The notes under the pieces: model-generated
What the model saw: only the letters and a program-made list of their open reading frames with translations
Databases searched by the model: none
Told to the model about the DNA's origin: nothing
From: Betaproteobacteria bacterium
Lineage (GTDB): Bacteria; Pseudomonadota; Gammaproteobacteria; Burkholderiales; Ga0077523
Length of the DNA: 64,000 bases
Reading direction: 5' to 3'
Assembly (NCBI GenBank): GCA_025350245.1
Contig: JANXYG010000039.1
Location: 1 to 64,000 of the forward strand
Program-made: the position numbers and the translations under genes
Shown: positions 1 through 6,690 of the stretch, one piece after another
Layout: each line of letters opens with the position of its first letter
How positions within the stretch are numbered: the first letter of the stretch is position 1

Positions 1-97
1 CGGCAAAAAGAGAGTGAATGGACATGTTCGCCAATGAATAAACAAATCATTAGCGACCGAAAATTTTTACGAAAAAGTCAAGCGTTATCGCTATTTA
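1..97. other. AT-rich segment at element border
   Basis: This stretch is much richer in A and T than the rest of the window and contains no gene I recognise. It precedes a truncated conjugation gene, so it is probably foreign DNA or a deletion junction that removed the upstream part of trbI. That origin is an inference from composition and context. Confidence 0.4.
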
Positions 98-475
98 TTG
101 TTGAACTTTGTGGGCGAAATCCTTAACTTGGGTGGATTGGGCATCGACCCGGCGGGTTATGCCGGACTGGAAGATGGCGTCGATTGGCATTGGGATCGCA
201 TCCTCGCTGGTGCTGCGTTGTCCACGCTGCTCGGAGTCGGTGCCGAACTGGCTGCGCCTGATCGCACCGGCAGCGATAGCAAAATCATCATTGCCACGCG
301 CCAGAGCGGGCAGGACACAGTGAACCAGGTCGGTCAGGAAATCACCAAACGCAATGTGAGCATCCAGCCGACGCTCACTATCCGGCCCGGCTTCCCGATG
401 CGGGTGATGGTGAACAAGGATCTGATCCTGCGGCCGTACCAGCCGCTGTTCTTTCAGAGGGGATCGTCGCAATGA
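98..475 (+). pseudogene. trbI: TrbI (VirB10-like) conjugal transfer protein, 3' fragment
   Basis: The 125 residues match the C-terminal part of TrbI, the VirB10-type channel protein that spans the periplasm in type IV secretion systems. Recognisable pieces are the segment around DWHWDRILAGAALSTLLGVG (residues 29-48) and the terminal part with QDTVNQVGQEITKRN and IRPGFPMRVMVNKDLILRPY. Full TrbI proteins are around 400 residues, so the N-terminal membrane anchor and proline-rich region are missing. The first in-frame start is a TTG inside AT-rich DNA and is unlikely to be native. The end overlaps the next gene by ATGA, as in intact trb operons of Tn4371-like integrative elements. It is best read as a remnant. 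Confidence 0.85.
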
Positions 476-738
476 GCATATCCACCAGCAAGCTGCGGCT
501 GGGGCCGCTGCCCAAGACCGCGACCACCAAGGTCACTTTCGCCTGCACGACCGCGCTCAGGGCGGACCTTGACCGATATGCGGAGTTGCATGCGAAGACC
601 TACGGCGAGCCGATTGATGCCGCAACGTTGATTCCGCACATGCTCGACGCGTTCATGGCGCGAGATCGAGGGTTCAGGCGAGCAACGTTACCGCGTACCG
701 CCGCTACGCAAAGAAATGAAAAAGCCGTCCCTGGTTGA
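472..738 (+). CDS. DUF2274 domain protein of trb conjugation operon
   Basis: This 88-residue protein resembles the DUF2274 family, which lies directly downstream of trbI in Tn4371-family integrative conjugative elements. Its function is not known. Family traits seen here are the opening LRLGPLPK, a central segment with LRADLDRYAELHAK, and LIPHMLDAFMARDRGF. The start codon sits in an ATGA overlap with the trbI fragment. The last codons run into the terminator hairpin of the opposite-strand tRNA-Leu, so the C-terminus may not be native. With the operon's front missing it is probably not expressed normally. Confidence 0.75.
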   Translation: MSISTSKLRLGPLPKTATTKVTFACTTALRADLDRYAELHAKTYGEPIDAATLIPHMLDAFMARDRGFRRATLPRTAATQRNEKAVPG

Positions 739-750
739 ACAAGGACGGCT
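717..750 (-). terminator. Rho-independent terminator after intron-bearing tRNA-Leu
   Basis: On the minus strand an 8-bp GC-rich stem (AGCCGTCC at 723-730 pairing with GGACGGCT at 743-750) encloses a 12-nt loop and is followed by a run of T (717-722). It lies 9 nt beyond the encoded CCA end of the tRNA, as expected for its terminator. Confidence 0.75.
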
Positions 751-758
751 CTCCAAAT

Positions 759-1079
759 TGGTGCCCGAGGCCGGAATCGAACCGGCACGACCATTTCTAG
801 TCGAGGGATTTTCTTACCACTTCGACTTTCGCCGCCAGCGTAAACGCTGTTCGTGGTCTGGAGCACGCCTTCACCATAGTCTTGCGACCGTAGGTGCCCG
901 CCGTCTGCTCTCTACACCTTCCATCGAACCTTTCGGATCGAGGCTTGGCTCGGCGTTGGCTCGGATGCTTGCAGCATCCAGGGCTTTCTCCGAATTTGAC
1001 GGGCTTCACCTCCGAGGTTTCCCCTGGAGGGCTCAAATTGCTTTAAGTCCCTTGTGTCTACCGATTTCACCACTCGGGC
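759..1079 (-). tRNA. tRNA-Leu(UAA), interrupted by a group I intron
   Basis: The exons are 1079-1045 and 812-759. Spliced, they give an 89-nt tRNA including encoded CCA. The 7-bp acceptor stem GCCCGAG/CTCGGGC is perfect, the anticodon stem is GGGA/TCCC around loop CTTAAAA (anticodon TAA), the class II variable arm has a CGAC/GTCG stem, and the T arm is GCCGG-TTCGATT-CCGGC. The intron lies between anticodon bases U34 and A35, the same site as in cyanobacterial and plastid tRNA-Leu(UAA). It is likely the working leucine tRNA for this locus because the neighbouring tRNA-Leu copy is broken; other copies elsewhere in the genome cannot be excluded. Confidence 0.93.
813..1044 (-). ncRNA. Self-splicing group I intron (IC3-like) in tRNA-Leu(UAA)
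   Basis: The intron is 232 nt with no endonuclease gene. It starts after U34, where an internal guide GAG can pair with CUU and form the required U-G wobble, and it ends in G (813). From memory it closely resembles the Azoarcus tRNA-Ile intron in core blocks such as GTCAAATTCGG (1000-990), GCCAACGCCGAGCCAAGCC (960-942) and CTATGGTGAAGGC (879-867). The P7 helix appears as GAGCA (910-906) with TGCTC (865-861), where Azoarcus has a GACUA/UAGUC pair, so pairing is kept by covariation. GNRA tetraloop hairpins (GTC-GCAA-GAC and CC-GAAA-GG) and a CAGCG-TTTA-CGCTG hairpin (849-836) also fit. The subclass is inferred from resemblance, not computed. Confidence 0.93.
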
Positions 1080-1085
1080 TAGCTT

Positions 1086-1125
1086 GGTTCGTTGCCGAAC
1101 CGATGTTTCGCCTAGCTACGCTAGG
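1086..1125. other. Two small hairpins upstream of tRNA-Leu
   Basis: Two perfect inverted repeats lie side by side: GGTTCG-TTGC-CGAACC (1086-1101) and CCTAGC-TAC-GCTAGG (1111-1125). They sit just upstream of the minus-strand tRNA-Leu 5' end. They could be processing signals in the tRNA precursor or recombination-site structure. No function can be assigned. Confidence 0.35.
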
Positions 1126-1266
1126 CTTGTTCCAACTGTACCTCTCTACTGACCCCTACATGACACCTAGCAGCAAGAGGGCTGTTGGTGCCATTTGCAC
1201 TAAAGCCCGGGAAACCCGCGCCATTTCAAGCTCTGCGCCGACATCTCCGATGAGAAAAAGACTTGA

Positions 1267-1314
1267 CAAAGGAGATTTTAAGTCTCTTGCGTCTACCAGT
1301 TTCGCCATCCGGGC
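1267..1314 (-). pseudogene. Broken tRNA-Leu(UAA), 5' half only (leuZ remnant)
   Basis: Reading down from 1314, a normal leucine tRNA 5' half appears: acceptor strand GCCCGGA, a D arm with CTGGTAGAC, and anticodon stem-loop AGAGA-CTTAAAA-TCTC (anticodon TAA). Right after the 3' strand of the anticodon stem the sequence stops resembling a tRNA. There is no proper variable arm, T arm, matching acceptor strand or CCA. The break falls in the anticodon arm, a common crossover site for tRNA-targeting integrases. The position downstream of tRNA-Gly and tRNA-Cys matches leuZ in the E. coli order pgsA-glyW-cysT-leuZ. Confidence 0.8.
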
Positions 1315-1544
1315 AACGTGACAAGGGCAGCATTCGGCCCTGATGCGACCGGGTTTGCGTCGCACACTGGCCCCCACTGGCCTCGCCCATCGAATTGTTG
1401 CGGTACGCCTGTGACAAACCCGATTGTACGGCGAAGCGCACGACTGCACCGTACCATGGCCTGGTTGCCGAGCCCGCCGATATCCACCCTGCCGTCAGGC
1501 CGGCTTCGCGTCGGCGATAACGAATACTTTCTTCATGGGTTTCT

Positions 1545-1655
1545 CGATATAGGAGATCGAGCGGTTCGGCCTGCATCGTCGCGGGCAGGACGATGTCCGC
1601 ATGGCGAGCGGTACCGGTAATGACCAGCTCGCTGACCACGGTGAACCGGTAAGCG
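1545..1655 (-). pseudogene. Molybdopterin oxidoreductase fragment
   Basis: One minus-strand frame reads FTVVSELVITGTARHADIVLPATM and a few residues more. This resembles the C-terminal part of the catalytic domain of the DMSO-reductase (MopB) superfamily, where a phrase of the type 'D-T-A-x-x-A-D-I-V-L-P-A-T' is conserved. The similarity ends after about 35 residues on both sides. It looks like a scrap of a decayed gene. The rest of 1315-1670 holds nothing else I recognise. Confidence 0.45.
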
Positions 1656-1669
1656 AAGGGGCAGCGCCC

Positions 1670-1812
1670 CCAGTGTCCCCCGAGGACGCTGGGGGGGAAG
1701 GCGGAGCGCAGCGCAGCCTGGGGGTGGGCGTCACAGCGCCCACAGGGCCTCCCGAGGACGCTGCGCCCCCTTGCGGGGGAAGGCGGAGCGCAGCGCAGCC
1801 TGGGGGTGGACG
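1670..1812 (-). repeat. REP-like GC-rich hairpin repeat, two units
   Basis: Two copies of a GC-rich element (about 1670-1732 and 1738-1812) share the block GGAGCGCAGCGCAGCC followed by TGGGGGTGG and CGTCA. The better copy contains a CCCCC-TTG-CGGGGG hairpin. Related copies lie at 19849-20010 and 23957-24029. Here the element abuts the 3' end of the minus-strand diguanylate cyclase, and the terminal CGTCA supplies that gene's TGA stop. Confidence 0.75.
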
Positions 1813-3165
1813 TCATCTCAGCCGCACCGCATTCCGACCTGAATGCTTCGCCTCGTAGAGCGCATCGTCCGCTCGCGCCAGCATATCGTCGGTGCTGACA
1901 TCGGCTGCCGACATGACGCTCACACCGATGCTCACGGTGATCGCGATCGGTTGTCCTTCATGCACGGTTGGCGTGTGTTCCACTCGGCGTCGCAGACGTT
2001 CGGCCAGCGCAACCGCGGCGTCGGCATCGGTGTCCGGCAGCAGCAGCGTGAACTCCTCGCCGCCGCTGCGGCCGACGATATCGTGCAGCCGCGTTTCCGT
2101 TCGCATCAATTGCGTGACATGCACCAGCACCGCATCGCCGACCGTGTGGCCCCAGGTGTCGTTGACCCTTTTGAAGTGGTCGAGGTCCAGCGCCAGGATG
2201 CCGCAGCACAGTTCCGGGTGTCGCCGAATGCGCTCGAATTCGGCCTTGAGCGACTCCATGAGGCTGCGCCGGTTTGCGGCACCCGTCAGGAAATCGGTGG
2301 TCGCCTGCCGCCTGAGTTCCTGGGTGAGCACGACCTGTCGGGTGATGTCTTCGAAGCTGCTATATACAGCAGCCACCTGATCGTTCGTGAACACCGGCAT
2401 CGAGTTCACCATGAGCCATGTATAGCCCCGGTCGGGGACCCAGATGCCCATCACGACCCCGCTGACGGGGAATCCCGTCCGCAAGGTCTCCATCGGCGGG
2501 TGCTCTTCCCCCGGAAAATTGGTACCGTCTTCGTGGATCGCCTGCCAGCACGGGTCGAGGGATGTCCTGCCTTGCATCTGATCCATGGTCAGCCCGAGGA
2601 TCCGCAGCGCTGCCGGGTTGGCGGAGGTGATGCGCCCCGACCGGTCCTGATAGACCACGCCTTCGGCAACGGTCTCGAACAAGGTGCGGTAGGTTGCTTC
2701 GCTCGCCCTGAGCCCGGCTTCGATGCGCTTGCGGTCCGATATGTCGGTGAACACGCCGGTCCAGACCACGTTGCGATCGGCGGTGCGTGTCGGTCTGGCC
2801 CGGGCGTGGACCCACTTCACCAACCCGCTGCCGGTGCGGATCCGGTATTCGTGTTCCCAAGGTCCGCTTCTGGCAACCGCGGCGCGCACCGAGGCATCGT
2901 GCGCGGGCCGGTCTTCCTGCAGGATGCATCCCAGCAGCGCCGTGTGGTCGCCGCAGGCCTGCGCCGGCGTGACTTCGAACAGCGCTTCGACCCCTGGACT
3001 GAGATACACGAACTGCCACGTGCCCGGCGCGCGATGCATCAGGCGGAACATGGCGCCGGGTATCGAAGCCGCCAGATCCAGCAGCAGGGCTTCGCGTTCG
3101 CGCAACGTAGCCCGCGGGAACCTGGTGGCAGCCACGTGACCGCGTGCTACCGAGTGTGCCGACAT
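1813..3165 (-). CDS. Diguanylate cyclase with two PAS domains
   Basis: The 450-residue protein has two PAS-type sensor domains (about residues 30-150 and 155-280), each ending in a PAC-like segment (TGVFTDISDRKR; SSFEDITRQV), and then a GGDEF domain. The active-site motif is GGEEF at 368-372, compatible with cyclic di-GMP synthesis from two GTP. An RxxD inhibitory site (RLHD) lies five residues before it, so product inhibition is likely. No membrane segment is evident, so it is probably cytoplasmic and senses a small molecule or redox state. I chose ATG 3165 (MSAHSV) because longer frames run through tRNA-Cys. The gene sits between tRNA-Cys and broken leuZ and may be an insertion there. Confidence 0.9.
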   Translation of the reverse strand: MSAHSVARGHVAATRFPRATLREREALLLDLAASIPGAMFRLMHRAPGTWQFVYLSPGVEALFEVTPAQACGDHTALLGCILQEDRPAHDASVRAAVARSGPWEHEYRIRTGSGLVKWVHARARPTRTADRNVVWTGVFTDISDRKRIEAGLRASEATYRTLFETVAEGVVYQDRSGRITSANPAALRILGLTMDQMQGRTSLDPCWQAIHEDGTNFPGEEHPPMETLRTGFPVSGVVMGIWVPDRGYTWLMVNSMPVFTNDQVAAVYSSFEDITRQVVLTQELRRQATTDFLTGAANRRSLMESLKAEFERIRRHPELCCGILALDLDHFKRVNDTWGHTVGDAVLVHVTQLMRTETRLHDIVGRSGGEEFTLLLPDTDADAAVALAERLRRRVEHTPTVHEGQPIAITVSIGVSVMSAADVSTDDMLARADDALYEAKHSGRNAVRLR

Positions 3166-3219
3166 CGCGGTTGGTTCACGAATCGTGCCCTGGGGAATCA
3201 GGGCGCGCGGCAAGGACGA

Positions 3220-3293
3220 TGGAGGCGGGGGTCGGATTCGAACCGGCGTAGACGGCTTTGCAGGCCGCTGCATAACCACTTTGCTACCCCGCC
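3220..3293 (-). tRNA. tRNA-Cys(GCA)
   Basis: The 74-nt gene has a perfect acceptor stem GGCGGGG/CCCCGCC, anticodon loop with GCA, T-loop TTCGAAT, discriminator U typical of cysteine tRNAs, and encoded CCA (3222-3220). It follows tRNA-Gly in the conserved pgsA-glyW-cysT order. Confidence 0.96.
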
Positions 3294-3320
3294 GCGGTCA
3301 AAGCTCCAGGTAAAACCAAA

Positions 3321-3360
3321 AAGGGAAAACGTTCCGCGTGAGCAGCACACGTTTTCCCTT
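3321..3360 (-). terminator. Hairpin with T-rich tail between tRNA-Gly and tRNA-Cys
   Basis: A perfect 12-bp inverted repeat (3321-3332 with 3349-3360, AAGGGAAAACGT) encloses a 16-nt loop. On the minus strand it is followed by a T-rich run after the stem. It could stop part of the transcription after tRNA-Gly or act as a processing structure in a tRNA precursor. Confidence 0.5.
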
Positions 3361-3367
3361 CTGAAAC

Positions 3368-3443
3368 TGGAGCGGGAGACGAGTCTCGAACTCGCGACCT
3401 CAACCTTGGCAAGGTTGCGCTCTACCAACTGAGCTACTCCCGC
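3368..3443 (-). tRNA. tRNA-Gly(GCC)
   Basis: The 76-nt gene has acceptor stem GCGGGAG/CTCCCGC, D arm AGCTCAGTTGGTAGAGC, anticodon stem-loop AACCTTGCCAAGGTT with anticodon GCC, T-loop TTCGAGA and encoded CCA. It lies 39 bp after pgsA, with which it is usually cotranscribed. Confidence 0.96.
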
Positions 3444-3482
3444 ATGAACTGAGCGCGCATTATAGGAACCGCAACTTTGCTG

Positions 3483-4085
3483 TCAAGGAGAAGCGGACGG
3501 AGGCGGTGGTCCGCCCTCGTGGCCGAGAGCCTTGGGAAGCGCCATTTTGAGGTAATAGATCATCGACCACAGGGTCAGGACGGCCGCCAGGTAGATGAGC
3601 GCCGTGCCCAGCAGGCCGACATCGATCACGCCGAACAGCGGGTCCCAGAGCAGCAGCAGCAACAGCGCTACCATCTGCGCCACGGTCTTGACCTTGCCGA
3701 TGGCCGATACCGCCACCGAGCGGCTCTGGCCGATCTTCGCCATCCATTCACGCAGGGCCGAGATGGTGATCTCGCGGCCGATGATGATGACCGCCACCAC
3801 TTCGTGCACCCGCCCCAGCCGCACCAGCACGATGAGCGCGGCGGCCACCAGCAGCTTGTCGGCCACCGGATCGAGAAAGGCGCCGAACGCCGAGGTCTGG
3901 TTGAGGCTGCGGGCAAGCCAGCCGTCGAGCCAGTCGGTGAGCGCCCCGAGCAGGAAGACCGCGGACGCGGCCAGGTTCTTGTCGTGCGGCGACAACCAGG
4001 CGTCGGGCAGATAGAAAAGGCCCACGAATACCGGGATGAGGACGATCCGTGCCCAAGTGAGCAGGATCGGCAGATTCATTGGCAT
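3483..4085 (-). CDS. pgsA: CDP-diacylglycerol-glycerol-3-phosphate 3-phosphatidyltransferase
   Basis: This inner-membrane enzyme makes phosphatidylglycerophosphate, the committed step to phosphatidylglycerol and cardiolipin. The CDP-alcohol phosphotransferase signature is complete: D51-x2-D54-G55-x2-A58-R59-x8-G68-x3-D72-x3-D76. Several hydrophobic helices follow, as expected. The 200-residue length is normal. It lies 13 bp downstream of uvrC and just upstream of tRNA-Gly and tRNA-Cys, a very conserved proteobacterial arrangement. Confidence 0.96.
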   Translation of the reverse strand: MPMNLPILLTWARIVLIPVFVGLFYLPDAWLSPHDKNLAASAVFLLGALTDWLDGWLARSLNQTSAFGAFLDPVADKLLVAAALIVLVRLGRVHEVVAVIIIGREITISALREWMAKIGQSRSVAVSAIGKVKTVAQMVALLLLLLWDPLFGVIDVGLLGTALIYLAAVLTLWSMIYYLKMALPKALGHEGGPPPPSASP

Positions 4086-4098
4086 GACTGTTCCCGTC

Positions 4099-5934
4099 TC
4101 AATGCAGTTCCCGGTAGATGCGTTGCGCCAGATCGGCGCTGATGCCCTCCACCTGCGCCAGTTCTTCGGCGCTGGCGGCCACCACCCCCTTCAGGCCGCC
4201 GAATCGCGCCAGCAACCGCTGACGCCGCTTGGCGCCGATGCCGGCGATGCCTTCCAGGCTGGAGGTGGTGCGGGCCCGCCCGCGGCGCCCGCGATGCCCG
4301 GTGATGGCGAAACGATGCGCTTCGTCGCGGATCTGCTGGATCAGGTGCAGCCCGGGGTCGTCGGCCCGCAACCGGACGATCTCGCCGGTCTCGGCGACGA
4401 TGAGTTGCTCCAGGCCAGCCTTGCGTTGTTCGCCTTTCGCTACGCCCACCAGGGGCACATGCGCCAGCCCGAGGTCCTGCATCACCGGGATCACCGCCGA
4501 CACCTGCCCCCGCCCACCATCGATGAGCACGAGGTCTGGCAGCCGCGCCTCGCCTTCCACCGCCTTGCGATAACGTCGTTCCAGTGCCTGCCGCATGGCG
4601 GCATAGTCGTCTCCCGGGGTGATGCCGCTGATGTTGTACCGGCGATACTCGGCGTTCTGCATGGCGCCGGCATCGTAGACCACGCACGAGGCGACCGTCG
4701 CTTCACCCATGGTGTGGCTGATGTCGAAACACTCGATGCGCTGCATATTGTCGGTCAAGCCGAGAGCGCGTTGCAGGGCGGCCAGGCGCAGCTCCTGGTT
4801 GGCCTGGGTCGCCAGCCGCTGGGAAATCGCCAGCTGCGCGTTCTGTTCGGCCATCTGCAGCCACCGGCGCCGTTCGCCGGACGGGTTGCCCGTGATCTGC
4901 ACCTTCACGCCGCCGTGTTCGAGCAGTAGCGCGGCCAGCGCGTCGGTATCGAACAGGTGATTGACAATGACCAGCGGCGGCGCCGGCCGATCGAGATAGT
5001 GCTGTTCGAGAAACGCCTCCAGCGCATCGGTCTCGTCATCTTCACGCGCGTTTTGCGGAAAGTACGTCCGGTCACCGCGATGCATGCCGCCGCGAATCAT
5101 CACCAGATTCACCGCGATCGTGCCGTTGGCGCTCACCGCAACCACGACATCCGCATCCATCGCCTTGGCGCTCGATACATACTGCCGCTCGCGGATCGCC
5201 TTGAGGCTGCGGACGCGGTCGCGCCACATCGCGGCACGCTCGTACTGCTGTGTTTCGGCGGCCGCATGCATGCGGGTACCGAGGTCTTCGAGGACCTCGT
5301 CCTGCCGCCCTTCCAGGAACAACGCGGCGTTGCGGACGTCGTCAGCGTATTCAGCATCGGTCACGAGACCCACGCACGGCGCCGTGCAGCGACGGATCTG
5401 GTGCAGCAGACACGGGCGTGACCGGTTGCTGAAAACGGTGTCCTCGCAGGTGCGGAGGTGAAACACCTTCTGCAGGAGCTGGATGCTTTCGCGCACCGCG
5501 CTCGCATGCGGAAACGGCCCGAAGTACCGGTTGGCCTTGTCGAGCGCACCGCGATGGAAACCCAGGCGCGGAAACCGGTGGCCGGTGATCACCAGATACG
5601 GATACGACTTGTCGTCGCGGTACAGGATGTTGTAACGCGGCGCGAGCGCCTTGATGAGGTTGTTCTCGAGCAGCAGTGCCTCGCTCTCGGAGCGCGTGAC
5701 CGTGGTCTCGATGTCGGCGATCTGGCCCACCATCAACCGCACTCGGGGGGCGAGCGCGTCGAACTTCTGGAAGTAGGACGACACGCGTTTGCGCAGATCG
5801 AGGGCTTTGCCGACATACAGCAGCTCGCCCCGGGCATCGAGCATGCGATACACGCCCGGCCGGTGCGGCAGGGAGGTGACGATCTCCTCGATGGATCGGG
5901 CCGGCGGCACTGCGGAAGGTTCGAATTCGCTCAT
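4099..5934 (-). CDS. uvrC: Excinuclease ABC subunit C
   Basis: UvrC makes both incisions around DNA lesions in nucleotide excision repair after UvrAB marks the site. The 611-residue protein has the N-terminal GIY-YIG nuclease (PGVYRMLD and [14 protein letters not shown], about residues 26-55), a cysteine-containing middle ([13 protein letters not shown]), a UVR motif for UvrB binding around 200-235, the RNase H-like C-terminal nuclease ([11 protein letters not shown]), and tandem helix-hairpin-helix DNA-binding motifs at the end ([17 protein letters not shown]). It heads the uvrC-pgsA-tRNA unit. Confidence 0.97.
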   Translation of the reverse strand: MSEFEPSAVPPARSIEEIVTSLPHRPGVYRMLDARGELLYVGKALDLRKRVSSYFQKFDALAPRVRLMVGQIADIETTVTRSESEALLLENNLIKALAPRYNILYRDDKSYPYLVITGHRFPRLGFHRGALDKANRYFGPFPHASAVRESIQLLQKVFHLRTCEDTVFSNRSRPCLLHQIRRCTAPCVGLVTDAEYADDVRNAALFLEGRQDEVLEDLGTRMHAAAETQQYERAAMWRDRVRSLKAIRERQYVSSAKAMDADVVVAVSANGTIAVNLVMIRGGMHRGDRTYFPQNAREDDETDALEAFLEQHYLDRPAPPLVIVNHLFDTDALAALLLEHGGVKVQITGNPSGERRRWLQMAEQNAQLAISQRLATQANQELRLAALQRALGLTDNMQRIECFDISHTMGEATVASCVVYDAGAMQNAEYRRYNISGITPGDDYAAMRQALERRYRKAVEGEARLPDLVLIDGGRGQVSAVIPVMQDLGLAHVPLVGVAKGEQRKAGLEQLIVAETGEIVRLRADDPGLHLIQQIRDEAHRFAITGHRGRRGRARTTSSLEGIAGIGAKRRQRLLARFGGLKGVVAASAEELAQVEGISADLAQRIYRELH

Positions 5935-6006
5935 GGGATGGATCGGCCCGCCGGCATGCCCGCCTCATCGGCTCCGATCAGGCATCGGGATCCGGCGAAA
6001 ATCAGG

Positions 6007-6690
6007 CTAGCCCGTGACCGGCGACGCGTCGAGATAGTCGGCGATCCGGGCGAACACCACCTCGAACATGGCCACCGTCAGTCGGCGCGTGTTGGTATTG
6101 TATCGGCTGCAATGGTAGCTATCGAACAAGCTGGCGCCGGTCGCCAGCGAATGTTCTGCGCCATGCGCAAACGGATGCGCTGCCGCTCTTTCGCCGAGCT
6201 GGCGAAGCACGGCGGTGTGCGCCACGACCCCGAGCGCCAGGATGGCGGTGCCCCGTGCCATCGCCCTGACTTCGGCTTCCAGGAAGGCGCCGCAGCGTCG
6301 AACTTCATCCGGTAGCGGCTTGTTGTCGGGCGGCAGGCACTTCACCGCGTTGGTGATGCGGCAGCCGGTCAACTGCAATCCGTCGTCCGCTGCCACAGAT
6401 TGCGGCACCGACCCCCAGCCGTACTTGTGCAGCGTCGCATACAGCAATTCACCCGCGTAGTCGCCCGTGAACGGACGCCCGGTCCGGTTTGCGCCGTGCA
6501 TCCCGGGGGCCAGGCCCACGATCAGCAGCCGTGGCGACGGGTCGCCGAACGGCGCCACCGGCGCGGCGTGGTAATCGGGATGCCGCGAGCGCACGTCGCG
6601 CAACAGCCCGGCGAGGCGGGGGCATGCCTCACAGCCTGCGAGCGCCGTCAATGCCGGCTGCCGCACGGCACCGGTGGTCTTTGCCGTCAC
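6007..6690 (-). CDS. Family 5 uracil-DNA glycosylase (UdgB type)
   Basis: The 227-residue protein removes uracil or deaminated bases from DNA to start base-excision repair. It has an N-terminal cysteine pair (CEACPRL) typical of iron-sulfur UDG families, the active-site segment GLAPGMHGANRTGRPFTGDY and a C-terminal YHCSRYNTNTRRLT resembling the HPSxxN motif with H to stabilise the transition state. The pattern fits family 5, which lacks the catalytic Asp or Asn of family 1. GTG 6690 is the start, overlapping the nagZ stop by GTGA, which indicates translational coupling. Confidence 0.88.
   Translation of the reverse strand: MTAKTTGAVRQPALTALAGCEACPRLAGLLRDVRSRHPDYHAAPVAPFGDPSPRLLIVGLAPGMHGANRTGRPFTGDYAGELLYATLHKYGWGSVPQSVAADDGLQLTGCRITNAVKCLPPDNKPLPDEVRRCGAFLEAEVRAMARGTAILALGVVAHTAVLRQLGERAAAHPFAHGAEHSLATGASLFDSYHCSRYNTNTRRLTVAMFEVVFARIADYLDASPVTG

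Noticed and set aside
1250-1275. TTTTTCTCAT near the broken tRNA as a Tn4371 attachment site
   Set aside because: The known octamer is TTTTTCAT. The match needs extra bases, and Tn4371 family elements do not need a tRNA target.
716-1321. Open frames inside the intron that could encode a homing endonuclease
   Set aside because: They overlap tRNA exons and the intron core and show no LAGLIDADG, GIY-YIG or HNH motif. The intron is simply free of stops in some frames.
1843-3432. Large plus-strand frame opposite the diguanylate cyclase
   Set aside because: It is antisense to a clear GGDEF gene and runs through tRNA-Cys and into tRNA-Gly. High GC gives long shadow frames.
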